DNA of 64,000 nucleotides, taken from contig CM023532.1 in NCBI GenBank assembly GCA_013350335.1, forward strand, positions 37,325,708 through 37,389,707, given 5' to 3'. Made by a program: the position numbers and the translations under genes. The stretch is from Chimonanthus salicifolius (Eukaryota; Streptophyta; Magnoliopsida; Laurales; Calycanthaceae). Positions 21,531 to 33,905 of this stretch are shown in pieces. Position 1 is the first letter of the stretch. Each line of letters begins with the position of its first letter. The notes beneath the pieces were generated by a model, which ran no database searches, was not told the DNA's origin, and worked only from the letters and a program-made list of their open reading frames with translations.

Positions 21531-21749
21531 GGTAGCGGTCCTTCTATGGGAGGTTTGTGTAATCATACACAGATTTTAATATATTGTCAATTTTATCTTT
21601 TGCATGAACAGTAAAATCGGCTCACCAACCCTTCGCATGAACAGTAAAATCGGTTCGCCGAAATTTTAGTGTTCATGCGAAGGGTAAAATTGATAATGCA
21701 CTAAAATCCAGTTCAGATTACACAAGATATCCGTGGGAGGATCGCCACC
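21531..21749. mobile_element. MITE with about 35-bp imperfect inverted repeats
   Basis: The left arm GGTAGCGGTCC...TTTGTGTAATC mirrors the right arm GATTACACAAGATATCC...GGATCGCCACC. Inside, AACAGTAAAATCGG and GTTCATGCGAAGGGTAAAAT are also inverted. The right half recurs alone at about 23335-23425. AT-rich flanks could hide a target duplication; superfamily uncertain (Mutator-like possible). Confidence 0.6.
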
Positions 21750-21829
21750 TATAAAATATATGAATGTCTATAAGTGATAATGTGAAAGAAAGAAATGTGG
21801 GAGTAAAAATAGAATTCAGCTTCAACTAA

Positions 21830-22910
21830 AGTGTGTAAGTTAGTTGAAATTAAAAATAATAATTTATTATAAATCTCATTCATTTAATAAATAAATGATT
21901 AAAATTTATTTGATAAGTATATAATATCTTTTTATACACATAACTAGAATAGGATTTCGTCAATTTCTTTTTTCTTATCTAATCTAAATCAAAAGTTTAA
22001 AATTCGGTATTGTTTGATACATCGGCCTCGAAATTTCTCTTTTTTAAAAAAAAAAAATTAAAACAACTGATATTGGATGATATTGCTAATACATATCTTA
22101 TTATAGTTTTAGTATGATAGAGCTGAATGACCTATTACATGGCTTCTATAAAATTTACATACTAAGATTCGAGATATCATTAATTTTATTTTATCTCCAC
22201 CTTTTGAAAAAGTAGATATTTTTAAAATTTGAAAATGTACTTATGTTGCAAAATATATTTTAAGAAAATAAAATATATCTACTTAAAATTTCTTATAACC
22301 ATGTGTTGAACAACTATACTTTTTTCTAAATTTCAAAACCCACCCACACGGCACACACATGACACAGGACGGCTCCACCCCAATCCAACCAGATCAGAAT
22401 GAGATAGATAGACTTAGGAGTGATAAACGAGGTCAAGGTCAAGTGTAGACTGAAAGGAGGGAAGACTTTAAAAGTGATAAACGAGGTCAAGGAGGGAAAA
22501 GACTTTAAAAGTGATAAACGAGGTCAAGGTCAAGTGTAGACTGAAAGGAGGGAAAAAACTTTTAAAAAGTAGTGAAATTGCAAAACACTTTTATCTGTAA
22601 AGCATCTTCATTCAACACAGTAATTATCAGATAATTCAACTAATTGAATGATGCCGACTGGGTAGAATAAAAGGGCAACCTACTCAATCATTTGAGCGGA
22701 AGTTTAATAAAAATCAACACGGGTTTAACGCATTCTACGAATAATTACAAGAACCTCTTCAATTAATTTCATTCTAACTTAATGAAGTTGGAAATTTTCT
22801 GGTTCTTAGAAAGGGTGATCTTGAATCAATTCCAAACAATCCTGACTTGGCAGGATTTCAACACAATCTGCTATGTGCTCTGCTGTAAAGGATGCTAGCA
22901 CTTCAACCGG
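21830..22910 (+). repeat. Local direct repeat, copy 1
   Basis: Closely matches 23450-24100 (first two thirds) and 46830-47590. Recognisable by AACTGATATCGGATGATATTGC, CTATTACATGGCTTCTATAAAA and CACGGCACACACATGACACA. No coding potential. Confidence 0.8.
22414..22556 (+). repeat. Tandem repeat around GTGATAAACGAGGTCAAGG
   Basis: Three copies of GTGATAAACGAGGTCAAGG interleaved with GTCAAGTGTAGACTGAAAGG and AGGGAAAAGACTTTAAAA. The paralogues at 24076 and 47192 have one unit, so the expansion is specific to this copy. Confidence 0.8.
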
Positions 22911-23138
22911 ACTCGTTGGGAAAAATAAAAAAAAAATATTCATTAATTCATGTCAAATAACTGGTCCATAATCGGCTGATTACAAGGCTATATATAGTAA
23001 AACACAATCCTAAACTTAGTAAGGAACCGACCCTCCCTATGAATCCTAATTTGACAATTATATGAGATTTGAATTTCTAATGATAACCAAATCGTAAGCT
23101 ACTCCTAACATAAGAAATCTTGTGAAAATATGTAAGAC

Positions 23139-23335
23139 AAGGGGTCGAAAAAACGGCCTGGCCGAGATTTTTTCTCTCTCCTCAATTTTTTTTTTAAAAA
23201 TCTCGGTGGTTCTTTTTTTTTGAAAAAATTCATTTAAAAAAATAAAAAATGCTTTTTTTAAAAATAATATATATATATATATATATTCGGCCGATATTTC
23301 AAATATCGGCTGGGCCCACAACCGATATTTGTTTT
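23139..23335. mobile_element. Second copy of the small T-rich element
   Basis: Matches 13112-13350 (GGGGTCGAAAAAACGGCCTGGCC at the start, ATATCGGCTGGGCCCACAACC near the end). It also contains a short (TA)n run. Confidence 0.5.
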
Positions 23336-23429
23336 TTACTATTCATACGAAGGATAAAATTGACAATACACTAAAACCCGTGTCGAATTACACAAGATAC
23401 CAATGTGAGAACCGCTACCTATAAAGTAT

Positions 23430-24100
23430 ATGAATGTCTACAAGAGATAATGTGAAAGAAAGAAATGTGGCAGTAAAAATAGAATTCAGCTTCAACTAAA
23501 GTGTGTAAGTTAGTTGAAATTAAAAATAATAATTTATTATATATCTCAATCATTTAATAAATAAATGATTAAAATTTATTTGATAAGTATATAATATCTC
23601 TTTATACACATAACTAGAATAAGATATAAGATATGTTCGTCAATTTCTTTTTCCTTATCTAATCTAAATCAAGAGTTTAAAATTCAGTATCGACCACTAT
23701 ATTAGTCGTGAAATTTCTTTTTTTAATTAAAACAACTGATATCGCCAATACATGTCTTATTATATTTTGAGTATAATAGAGCTGAATGACCTATTACATG
23801 GCTTCTATAAAATTTACATACTAAGATTCGAGATATCATTAATTTTATTTTATCTCCACCTTTTGAAAAAGTAGATATTTTTAAAATTTGAAAATGTACT
23901 TATGTTGCAAAATATATTTTAAGAATATAAAATATATCTACTTAAAATTTCTTCTAACCATGTGTTCAACAACTATACTTTTTTCTTAATTTCAAAACCC
24001 CCCCACACGGCACACACGACACACGACTCCTCCACCCCAATCCAACCAGATCAGAATGAGATAGATAGACTTAGGAGTGATAAACGAGGTCAAGGTCAAA
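23430..24100 (+). repeat. Local direct repeat, copy 2
   Basis: Collinear with 21760-22450, ending at GTGATAAACGAGGTCAAGGTCAA, where it switches directly to the kinase downstream flank. Confidence 0.8.
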
Positions 24101-25090
24101 AACACTTTTCTTGTTAAGCAGAGAGCAGTATGATAGATGAGCAAGTAATTGCTGAAACAAAAGAAATAATATTGAGAGATCCTTTAGAATGACACTTATT
24201 ATGTGTATGGATTGGTGGGTACATTATGTTTACTTAGATCGAACCCATTAAAACCATTTTGATCCCACTACTTGAATTTTTCGTAACATGTGATGGAGGA
24301 AGAAAAGGTCTTTATGCAAACCACTAATAAAAATATCAAGCCATATTTCAAAACATAAAGAAAAAAAATAGAATTCTGAACGAAGTATCCCAAAAAACAA
24401 GGGCATTAGACTAGGCCTTTGATTTGTTCTGGAATTTTTCTTTCTAATACTTCATCACTTTCTTCAATATCTACAAGTAAATTTCAACTTACACTGAACT
24501 CATACTTTAGACTTGGAAAATAATTAACTATTTAAAATGAGCATATGATTAATGAATTTGCCAAGTTGAGTCCGATGATCCAATTTGCCTTCCTCCAACC
24601 AATACCAGCAAACTTTGTGAGTTGTGTACAAATTCTAGGCTTTAGGATAAAAAACAAAGACAAAAATGAAGCTTAAGAAACAAATAAATAATACAATATA
24701 GCCTTTATGGTCTCACCAGATGTGCTCTAAAGACAGTGGGTATCACTCGTGGGGGTTTTACGTTGGGTTTCCCACACGTAAATTCAAAAACAAAAATACA
24801 ATATATTAATTGAGGTCTTTTGGCAAGATAAAGTTTTTTCTTATTTTTTATAGGTAGGAGAGATTCATGCATTCATCTAATATTATGTATGAGACCTATA
24901 TCAAAGTAAGATTTTTCATGTACTTGCGATTTTTTATTTCATCCTTTTTGGATAATTTATTTATTTTTTAAAACAGTTTCAGCGTAAATATTTTAAATCT
25001 GAAATTATATATTTAGGAGAAACCCTTAATTACATCAATACCTTTTTTTTTCTTTTGTGTTTTTTTCTTTTTCAATAACAACCACAAGAC
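24100..25090 (+). repeat. Copy of the kinase downstream flank, no kinase attached
   Basis: 24108-24500 matches 8420-8870 and 43820-44270 (TTAAGCAGAGAGCAGTATGATAGATGAGC, GATCCCACTACTTGAATTTTT). 24860-25080 matches 8880-8990 and 44290-44440. A SINE-like tail (GGGTTTCCCACACGTAAATTC) interrupts it near 24745-24790. The gene that should precede it is absent. Confidence 0.75.
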
Positions 25091-25424
25091 AAGAGTCTTC
25101 ACCTTTCAAACGACATGGGCCAATGAATTAACCAATTAAAGTCACGAATTGATCTACCAAATTCTTGTCTACAATAGGAGGTCCATGCTTCAATTTATGG
25201 TTAAGCATGGACAAAAAATACAGGGAAATAATCTAGATCTAAGAAAAATTCGACCCTAGATCATAGACCTTAGGATTTGATCCACACGCCCTTTGCTTAC
25301 TTAGATCGTAATTTACGAAATTCCCTTTCAACCATTCCTGACTACCCATGTGGCTTTATTACATAATAAAAATAATTAAAAAAAAATCTTCGGAGATGTG
25401 AAAAACTCTTGATTTGAATTTCTT

Positions 25425-26373
25425 CCAATTTTGTTACTTACAAAAATTGTGGATCTAATCTTAGTAGAGAAAATTCTTGCCACTTGATTTTTGGAGAGAT
25501 AAACATGACATATCATGCACATGTGGAGTTATCCTTTCTTCTCTTTCCCACCACTCATTCATGTGGCCAGCAAATGGATCACCTCTTTCAGTTGAATTGG
25601 GTCACATTTGACCCATTTTTTTTTTGAAATTGTTCATATATTAATAGATAAGGAGGCACAAAAATGCAAATACGAAAATAAGAAAAAAAACTTAATTAAA
25701 AAGAATCCACTCACAAGAAAACCGACCCCTTGGACACAGGAGAAAACACACTGAGAACATACGATCGATTTGAAGGTCTGATCTAATATCCAAGCCTATG
25801 AGTCAATTATTTAAAGGTTTTGGACCTAAATTGAGCCCTCAATAGTCTTCATTTTGCATCTTCCAATTTTTCATGCACCAAGAGTGCAATTTCCACTGTG
25901 TCCTCTTCCGACATCCTTCCATTTTAAAATTTCTTGATGTTTTCATAATCCATGATCATGTCCATAATCCTAAATTTCTTCCCTTATACACCCCTCTTTT
26001 CTTACCCTCTAAGAATGAACCCATCTTCTTTTCCACTGTCAAATTATTTGTGGTAAATTACGTACACAAATTCAAATTAATGTGTTTATACGTTTAATCT
26101 GACAGGCTAGAATAGTATTTTCATTGGACACCTACACTTGACCGGACAAACTTTATATGACACAATTGTAAAACGCCAAAATTGAATAGATAGGTAGTGT
26201 CCCATAACCTTCTGTAACCATTTATTCTTATTGCCATGGTTATCACACTGCAAACTGAAACTCTGTAAAGCAAAAGTCTCCACAATTGGTCCAATGCCAT
26301 GGAAAAGGTAAAGTGTGGGATTAAAACATTACAACTCAGACATAATTAAAAAGCTTAGTGTACGGTCATTGAA
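25425..26373 (+). repeat. Direct repeat R1, copy 1
   Basis: Nearly the same as 27209-28261. Contains an A/T-run plus GTTCATATATTAATAGATAAGG stretch that looks like the reversed 3' end of a LINE. The conserved open frames at 25873 and 27671 show no domain, and both are weak candidates. Confidence 0.8.
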
Positions 26374-27208
26374 TATCATCTTCTTATCAAATCACAATTA
26401 GTAAAATTGTTTTGTCCTTAACAAATGAGTAGGAGGAAGTTGAAGCATTAAGTGCAGTAGCGCATCGTCAACAAAGTGGATTTAACATCAGAACATGAAA
26501 TTAAGTTATGATCAAATTATTGTTACCATGTGAGACCCTCCTTGAGCAAGTTGCAGGGATGATGTTCACACTTGATAGTGCACAAAACGGGCGTCTATTG
26601 CACGTCGAGGGCAGGAGAAAAATCAAAAGATTCTTATTAAAAAAAGCAACACTGAAAAGACACTCATCAAAAGATAACATCTCATGAGTTGGGGCTAGAC
26701 GTGGATGGTCGTATATAAATTTGAGTCACCTTAGAATACACATTGCCATAGACTTTTCAAAATACCAGAGCATCCGTGATTTGGATGGTCATGAATGGTT
26801 CCAAATAACGAAGATACCTAAGATCCACCTTAACTTATGCCTCGGTTGTAGCCCTTCTGAAACTCTTGAGAGGAGGGCCATTGCTCTCACACTCCTGAGT
26901 ATGGACCACTAGGAGTCAAACCCAACACCTCTCCCTTCCCGATGGGGCGGCCACCCATTGAACTACCCTAGTGGTGGGTTCCAAGAATCTTTCTAAGAAA
27001 GACCTATTACATGTAACGTCAAAATAAGATTTGGAAGAAGGGAGATTTCTTGTTATTGATGGGGATTAGTAAATTTATTGTATATGGACCATTCTTAGGT
27101 CTTCTCTAAAAACAATCTCTTATTTATGAAATAATAAAAGAAAATATGTAAATATCACCTTCACTAGATAAATGACGTAACATTCTAAGCTTCTCTTCCC
27201 TAACCTTT
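26374..27208 (+). repeat. Direct repeat R2, copy 1 (kinase upstream flank family)
   Basis: Marked by TTAACATCAGAACATGAAATTAAG, GAGACCCTCCTTGAGCAAGTTGCAGGG and GGACCATTCTTAGG. Family members lie at 29330-29815, 30125-30620, 30960-31200 (partial), 33050-33905, 35600-36010 and 47590-48200. The 35600 member runs straight into the kinase copy B unit. Confidence 0.8.
26811..26980 (-). mobile_element. tRNA-derived SINE (copy in R2)
   Basis: Minus strand: box A-like TAGGGTAGTTCAATGGGTGG, then box B-like GGGTTTGACTCC, then a body ending in GATCTTAGGT. The two relatives at 33490 and 47780 keep the T-run (poly-A tail on the minus strand). Empty sites at 30450 and 35930 read GAAGAATCATTCTACG across the insertion point. 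Confidence 0.7.
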
Positions 27209-28261
27209 TGCATCTTCCAATTTTGTTTCTTGCAAAAATTGTGGATCTAATCTTAGTAGAGAAAATTCTTACCACTTGATTTTTGGAGAGATAAACATGA
27301 CATATCATGCACACGTGGAGTTGTCATCCTTTCTTCTCTTTTCCCGCCACTCATTCATGTGGCCAGCAAATGGATAACCTCTTTCGGTTGAATTGGGTCA
27401 CATTTGATGGATTTTTTTTTTGAAATTGTTCATATATTAATAGATAAAGAGGCACAAAAATACAGATACAAACATAAGAAAAAAAAACCTAAATTAAAAA
27501 GAATCCACTCACAAGAAAACCGACCCCTTGGACACAGGAGAAAAAGCACTAAGAACATAAGATGGATTTGAAGGTCTTATCTAATATCCAAGACTATGAG
27601 TCAATTATTTAAGGGTTTTGGACCTAAATTGAGCCCTCAATAGTCTTCATTTTGCACCCTCGAATTTTTCATGCACCAAGAGTGCAATTTCCACTATGTC
27701 CTCTTCCGACATCCTTCCATTTTAAAATTTCTTGATGTTTTCATAGTCCATGATCATGTCCATAATCCTAAATTTCGTCCGTTATACACCCCTCTCTTCT
27801 TACCCTCTAAGAATGAACCCATCTTCTTTTCCACTGTCAAATTATTTGTGGTAAATTACATACACAAATTCAAATTAATGTGTTTATAAGTTTTATCTGA
27901 CAAGCTACAGTAATGAATAGGACTCACTGACTCACTAAATCTCGAATATGATAGGACTCACTGACTCACATAATATATTTGATAAAAGGACGCCCATCTT
28001 AACACGGTCAAAATTTTCAATTGTTCGGACAAACTTTATATGACACAATTGTAAAGCGCCAAAATTGAATAGATAGGGAGTGTCCCATAACCTTCTGTAA
28101 CCATTTATTCTTATTGCCATGTTTATCACACTTCAAACTGAAGCTCTGTAAAGCAAAAGTCTCCTCAATTGGTCGAATACCATGGAAAAGGTAAAGTGTA
28201 GGATTAAAACATTACAACTCAGACATAATTAAAAAGCTCAGTGTACAGTCATTGAATATCA
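27209..28261 (+). repeat. Direct repeat R1, copy 2
   Basis: Partner of 25425-26373, with about 110 extra bases at 27905-28020 (GACTCACTGACTCAC repeats). The same motif recurs at 28590-28650. Confidence 0.8.
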
Positions 28262-29329
28262 GTGCACCAATTGATATGGGTCAATATGGAACTAACATGT
28301 TAACTTTTTATTTTAATTTTTTTTTTAAATGAGAAAGGGAGATACTTTACTTTAATAGATATTATATTTTTGATTAATGACATGTAATGGATCATTAGAT
28401 ATCATATTCAAATCATGATTTTTAAATATGTAAGATTAAAAAATTTAAATCAAAATTGATAATTAGTCATTCAATCTAAATATATCGAAATTAATAATCA
28501 TTTCACTATTGATTTTGATGAATATAAATTTAATAATTAAAAATCTTCTATTTTTAAAGTTTTATTAATATTCTAAAACTAAATCTCGAATATAATAGGA
28601 CTCACTGACTCACATAATATATTTGATAAAAGGACGTCCATCTTAACACAGGTAAAATTTGTTAGGAGACACGAGATGGAATGCAATTTCCATTTTACAT
28701 CTATCGGTGTACCGCTTAACAAGTACCTATGAACTGATATGTAGAACATATACATGCAGAATGGCGTGTTATCGGTTCACCTGTGCTTGATGAGCCATAC
28801 ACCGGCAGAGATAAAATGTGAATTTCACTCCATCCCGTGTCTTTTAACAAATTTTGCCCGTGTTAAGATGATTGGCCTTGATAAAAACATAATTTTCTTT
28901 ACTTTATTAAAATAACAAAATTATGTTACTTTAGCATTTTCCAATCAAGTTAATATATATCAAGCATTTTTAAAATTTGAGAATGTGCTTGCGTTGTAAA
29001 ATGACGTTGATGGGAAGGTTGCATTCTGTAAGCTGGCAACATGACAGTAGAGCAAAAAGTAGTTCGTAAAACATAAAAAATCTTGTGAAAATACCTAAAG
29101 CTTTACTGAGAATGCCATTTAAATGTGTACTGGGGCCAACACAGTTTGGAGGATCAAAGGCTACCGCGTTATTAGGAGGGTGGATGAAATTTCACCTATC
29201 ATCAAATCATCCTAGCATTGTGGATTGATCTTAAAATTTTTTTTTACGAACGTGTCTAGGGTCTCATATGTATTTAAAGAGGAGATTTTAACTCAATTAG
29301 TCTTTAGAACATGTACAAGCTTTTCAATC
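28262..29329. other. Intergenic, no gene seen
   Basis: AT-rich. 28650-28860 has an imperfect inverted repeat (AAATTTGTTAGGAGACACGAGATGGAATG against CATCCCGTGTCTTTTAACAAATTT), a possible hairpin MITE. 28990-29240 is the repeat shared with 12755 and 31855. Confidence 0.45.
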
Positions 29330-29815
29330 CTATACACATTGGATAAAATTGTTTTGTCCTTCCCAACAAATGAGTAGGAGGAAGTTGAAGCAATAAGTGC
29401 AGTGGGGCACCGTCAACAAAGTGGATTTAACATCAGAACATGAAATTAAGTTATGATCAAATTATTGCTACCATGTGAGACCCTCCTTGAACAAGTTGCA
29501 GGGAAGATGTTCACACTTGACAGTGCACACAACTGGCGTTTATTGCACCTCGAGGGCAGGAGAAAAATCAAATGAATCTTATTACAAAAATCAACAATGA
29601 AAAGACACTCGTCAAAAGATAACATCTTAGTAGTTGGGGCTAGACGTGGATGGTCGTATATAAATTTATTGTATATGGACCATTCTTAGCTCTTCTCTAA
29701 AAACTATCTCTTATTTATGAAATAATAAAAGAAAATATGTAAATATCATCTACACTGGATGAATGATGTAACATTCTAAGCTTCTCTTCCCTAACCTTTT
29801 GCATCTTACACGAGG
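29330..29815 (+). repeat. R2 copy with internal deletion
   Basis: Matches 26400-27210 but jumps from GTATATAAATTT to ATTGTATATGG. The part containing the SINE is missing, and the AAATTT present at both edges in other copies is present once. Confidence 0.8.
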
Positions 29816-30124
29816 CTCAATTTACCTTAAGTGTGTGGCAAATTTGAAGTGCCTCTTAGAGGATTTCGAAAGACCAAGATGGCATTTTTATAAATAAAAA
29901 AAAAATTAAACTTTAGATCACTACTTTTAGAGATTTCAAAAGATCCCTCATGTATTTTTCTAACATCAAAATTCACGTCATTATTTTTTATATCAACTTT
30001 TTCTTTAAATGTCTCAAAATAGTGATGTTGAACAAACTATTATTTTTCAGATGCGACCTTTTGAACAGTCATATAAATACAATTTCTTTGAACAACTGAG
30101 TTAATATAAACCCACTTTTTATTG

Positions 30125-30620
30125 TTGAATTTTAACATCATAACATGAAATTAAATTATGATCAAATTAATCAAATTATTCTTACTATGTGAGACTCGTT
30201 GAACAAGTTGCAGGGAAGATGTGCACACTTGACAGTGCAGACAACAAACATCGATTGCAGAGGAGAAAAATCAAAAGAACCTTAGTAGAAAAAGGAACAC
30301 TGAAAGACACGGATTGAAAGAATAGTCTTTGTAGGGGGGGCCTAGACATAGACGGTCCCATGTAAACGATGGACATTGCCGTAGACTTTCAAACTGCCAG
30401 AGCATCTATGATTTGGATGGTCATAAATTATTCCGAGTAATGAAGAATCATTCTACGTTATGAAGGAAGATCAGTTACATACAATGTCAAAATAAGATTA
30501 GGAAGAAGATTTCTTATTATTGATACCTATCCTCCAAATTTGAATTATCATTCATTATTGACAGGGATCATTCATGAATCATGATCCCACACATTAAATG
30601 AAAGGACTTTCTTAAAGAAA
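30125..30620 (+). repeat. R2/R3-type kinase upstream flank without SINE
   Basis: Closest to 35600-36100, including the unoccupied hAT site (TTGATACCTATCC at about 30525) and the unoccupied SINE site. Homology to the kinase units ends near 30645, close to where the TRIM sits in copies A and B. Confidence 0.75.
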
Positions 30621-30686
30621 AAGACTTCATTTTACTCGTGACTAATATTTAATTAATAGTGTTGTTTCTTTTCACTCTAAAATATA

Positions 30687-30876
30687 CTCCCTCTGTCCCA
30701 AATTAATTGTCCTATATGGATTTTGAAATTGTCCCAAAATAGTTGTCTCATTTGTATTTGTATAGTACAAAATATGTTGAAAATGGATGAGATTACATGA
30801 GTGATAGGCTTATATAGAGAGTTCCTTAAAAAATACAAATATTTCAAATGAGTCAATTAAAATGGGACGGAGGGAG
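30687..30876. mobile_element. Stowaway MITE
   Basis: 190 bp with terminal inverted repeats CTCCCTCTGTCCCA and TGGGACGGAGGGAG and flanking TA dinucleotides (30685-30686, 30877-30878). This is the Tc1/mariner-derived Stowaway signature. Confidence 0.95.
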
Positions 30877-33049
30877 TAATTTTTTTTACTATTTATAATA
30901 ACAATTCCATTGATCATTATTATCATGGGCCAAACCAATGGCTCCCAACTAGTGAACTAGAGCAATTTTATTTGTTGAATTTTAGCATTAGAACATGAAA
31001 TTAAATTATGATAGAGGGTCTCACAAGTTGCAGGGAAGATGTTCAGACTTGACGGTGCATACAAGGACCATCTACTGTATGGTGGGATAGGAGAAAAATC
31101 AAAAGAATCTTATTTAAAAAAAAAAAAAAAGGAACACTCAAAAGATACTCATCAAAAGAGTAGTCTAACGTATTTGGTCCTGTATAAATTTGAGTCACCT
31201 TAGAATGTACCAATGTTATTACAACCATACCGTCTCTGAGGAAGGTTGGGTTAAATAAGGCTCAACCGCGTTCAACCCCGGTCAAACCCGTACCATTAAT
31301 ATAAATATTATAAATAATATTGATATATTAGTTAATATTTAATTAATAAGTTGAATAAAATTTTAAGCAAAAGGTTATTATATTCACTTAAATTATAAGA
31401 TATCAATATATAATATTATTTAATTAATTCTAAGATACATATATGTATTAGTTACGGATTGATCTTAATTGTAAATATTATTGGAAAGATAATATTTACT
31501 TTAAAAATATATAAATATTCCCATTATTAATAACATAAGAATGGATACAAATAATCATATTATTAAAAAATTCATTTTAATAAAATTAGAATGTTATATA
31601 TCCTTTAAGATAATTCCCATAAATGACCAACATCATTATTTATATATTATTTGTTAATTAATATTTATTAGGTTGGTAATATTGGTATCATAATAATTTC
31701 ATAATTTTTATAACACATTGCCACAAGTCCCAAATGGCCAAATCTTATAAATATCACCAGCTTATGTAGTGAAAATTTAGAGATTTTTTTTTTTAAAACA
31801 TAGCGAACCTCGGTACACGGTTCACAACCCAATTCTAAAAAAATAAACTTATATTAAAGTAGGAGCTATTTATCTTGAAATGGATTGTTTTATCAGATAA
31901 CATGAGAAAATGTTTTGATAAATCTGCCCATTGTGGGGTGGTTCATTTGCCTGGGATACCTTGATGGGAAGGTTGCATTCTGTAAACTGGCAATATGACA
32001 GTATAACAAAAAGTAGTTCGTGAAACATAAAAAATCTTGTGAAAATACCTTAGGCTTTACTAGAATGCCATTTAAATGTGTACTGGCGCCAACACAGTTT
32101 GGAGGATCAAAGGCTGCCACGTTATTAGGAGGGTGGATGAATTTCACCTATCATCAAATCATCCTAGCAATGTGAATTGATCTTTAATTTTTTTTTTTAC
32201 TAGGTCTCACATGTATTTGAACAAGAGATTGACTAGTCCTTGGGACATGTGCAAGCTTTCTAATTTCGTAGTACACATTGCGTAAGCAACTACGGAGAGT
32301 GACCCAGAGGGGTATTGAGTATGAATCGAATTCAAACACCTCCTTTTATGAGGGGAGCTTCTTGATCGTAGGACCATTCTGCTCTTTGGTATTACAAAGT
32401 TGTTCAGGGACATTTTAGTCTCACCAGTGTGCAGACTTGGGTCCAAATATAAGTTTTTGAGTTGAGTCAAACCTTTGAAATGTGAGACCCGATACCAACT
32501 TAAATTCAAATCAAGCCCCTTTTTAATTACAGTAAAGCCTAGCTCAAGATCAACACAATTTTGTATTCAGTTCAGACTTTGCCAACGCAAGTTGAACTAA
32601 ACGCAAGTTGAACTAAACACAAGTTGCATCTAAATCGGAAAAAAAAGGGCTCAAGAGTTTTTTGAAAAATCCTAATTATCGAAAACTTGGAAAAGAGAGA
32701 AGGATCGCTTTCCAACTATGGAGTAGGGCTAGAGAATTTTTTTAGACTCTCCAATTAGATTTTTCATCAAATGAATAAGGAGTTCTACATGATTGGGTGA
32801 GTTCTATATAATTGGGTGAATTGAATACGAGACTATATAGATAAGTGGTGTAAATTTTCTAGTAACGATTAATCATTCTAGTCATTTAATGTTGACCCTT
32901 TTTCTTTAATTGAATATGATTAATTGATTTGTGAAAGTTTTAGATTAATAAATAGAATAATTAGACGGTAGTGAACTTCATATACCTCCTTCTTCTCCTA
33001 TTATTCTCTTTACATCTATCTAATTCTAGACACTAACATCCATTTAAAA
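30877..33049. other. Intergenic patchwork, no gene seen
   Basis: 30960-31200 is a partial R2 flank. 31215-31300 (GTTCAACCCCGGTCAAACCCG) and 31795-31835 (CCTCGGTACACGGTTCACAACC) resemble 58275-58370 and 59400-59425, so they may be ends of one AT-rich element. 31855-32200 is the repeat shared with 12755 and 28990. 32580-32630 has a small tandem repeat (ACGCAAGTTGAACTAA). Confidence 0.45.
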
Positions 33050-33905
33050 ACCGTCTTCATATCAAATCTCAATTAGTAAAATTGTTTTGTCCTTCTTAAC
33101 AAATGTGTAGGAAGAAGTTGAAGCAATAAGTGCAGTAGGGCATCGTCAACAAAGTGGATTTAACATCAGACCATGAAATTAAGTTATGATCAAATTATTG
33201 CTACTATGTGAGACCCTCCTTGAACAAGTTGCAGGGATGATGTTCACACTTGACAGTGGACACAACTGGCGTCTATTGCACGTCGAGGGCAGGAGAAAAA
33301 TCAAAAGAATCTTATTAAAAAAACAACACTGAAAAGACACTCATCGACAGATAACATCCTAGTAGTTGGGGCTAGACGTGGATGGCCGTATATAATTTGA
33401 GTCACCTTAGAATACACATTGCTATAGACTTTTCAAAATACCAGGGCATCCATGATTTGGATGGTCATGAATGATTCCAAATAATGAAGATTTTTTTTTA
33501 AAAAAAAAAACTCAGAAGAAACCTAAGATCCACCCTAACTTATGCCTCGGCATCACACCCACTCTCGAGTATGGGCCACTAGGACTCAAACCCATCACCT
33601 CTCCCTTTCCGAAGGGGAGGCCACTAATTGAACTACCCTAGTGGTGGGTTCCAAGAATCTTTGTAAGAAAGACCTATCACATGTAACGTCAAAATAAGAT
33701 TTGGAAGAAGGGAGATTTCTTGTTATTGATGGGGATTAGTAAATTTATTGTATATGGACCATTCTTAGGTCTTCTCTAAAAACTCTCTTATTTATGAAAT
33801 AATAAAAGAAAATATGTAAATATCACCTTCACTGGATGAATGACGTAATGTTGTAAGCTTCTTTTCCCTAACCTTTTGCATCTTACACGAGGCTCAATTT
33901 AGCTA
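33050..33905 (+). repeat. R2 copy with SINE
   Basis: Collinear with 26380-27210 and 47590-48230. Confidence 0.8.
33490..33650 (-). mobile_element. tRNA-derived SINE (second copy)
   Basis: Minus strand: TAGGGTAGTTCAATTAGTGG (box A-like), GATGGGTTTGAGTCC (box B-like), and a tail seen as a T-run followed by an A-run on the plus strand. Confidence 0.75.

Noticed and set aside
25873..26097. Conserved small frame MHQECNFH... (also at 27671)
   Set aside because: The two copies are recent duplicates, so similarity is expected; no homologous domain recognised and no gene context.
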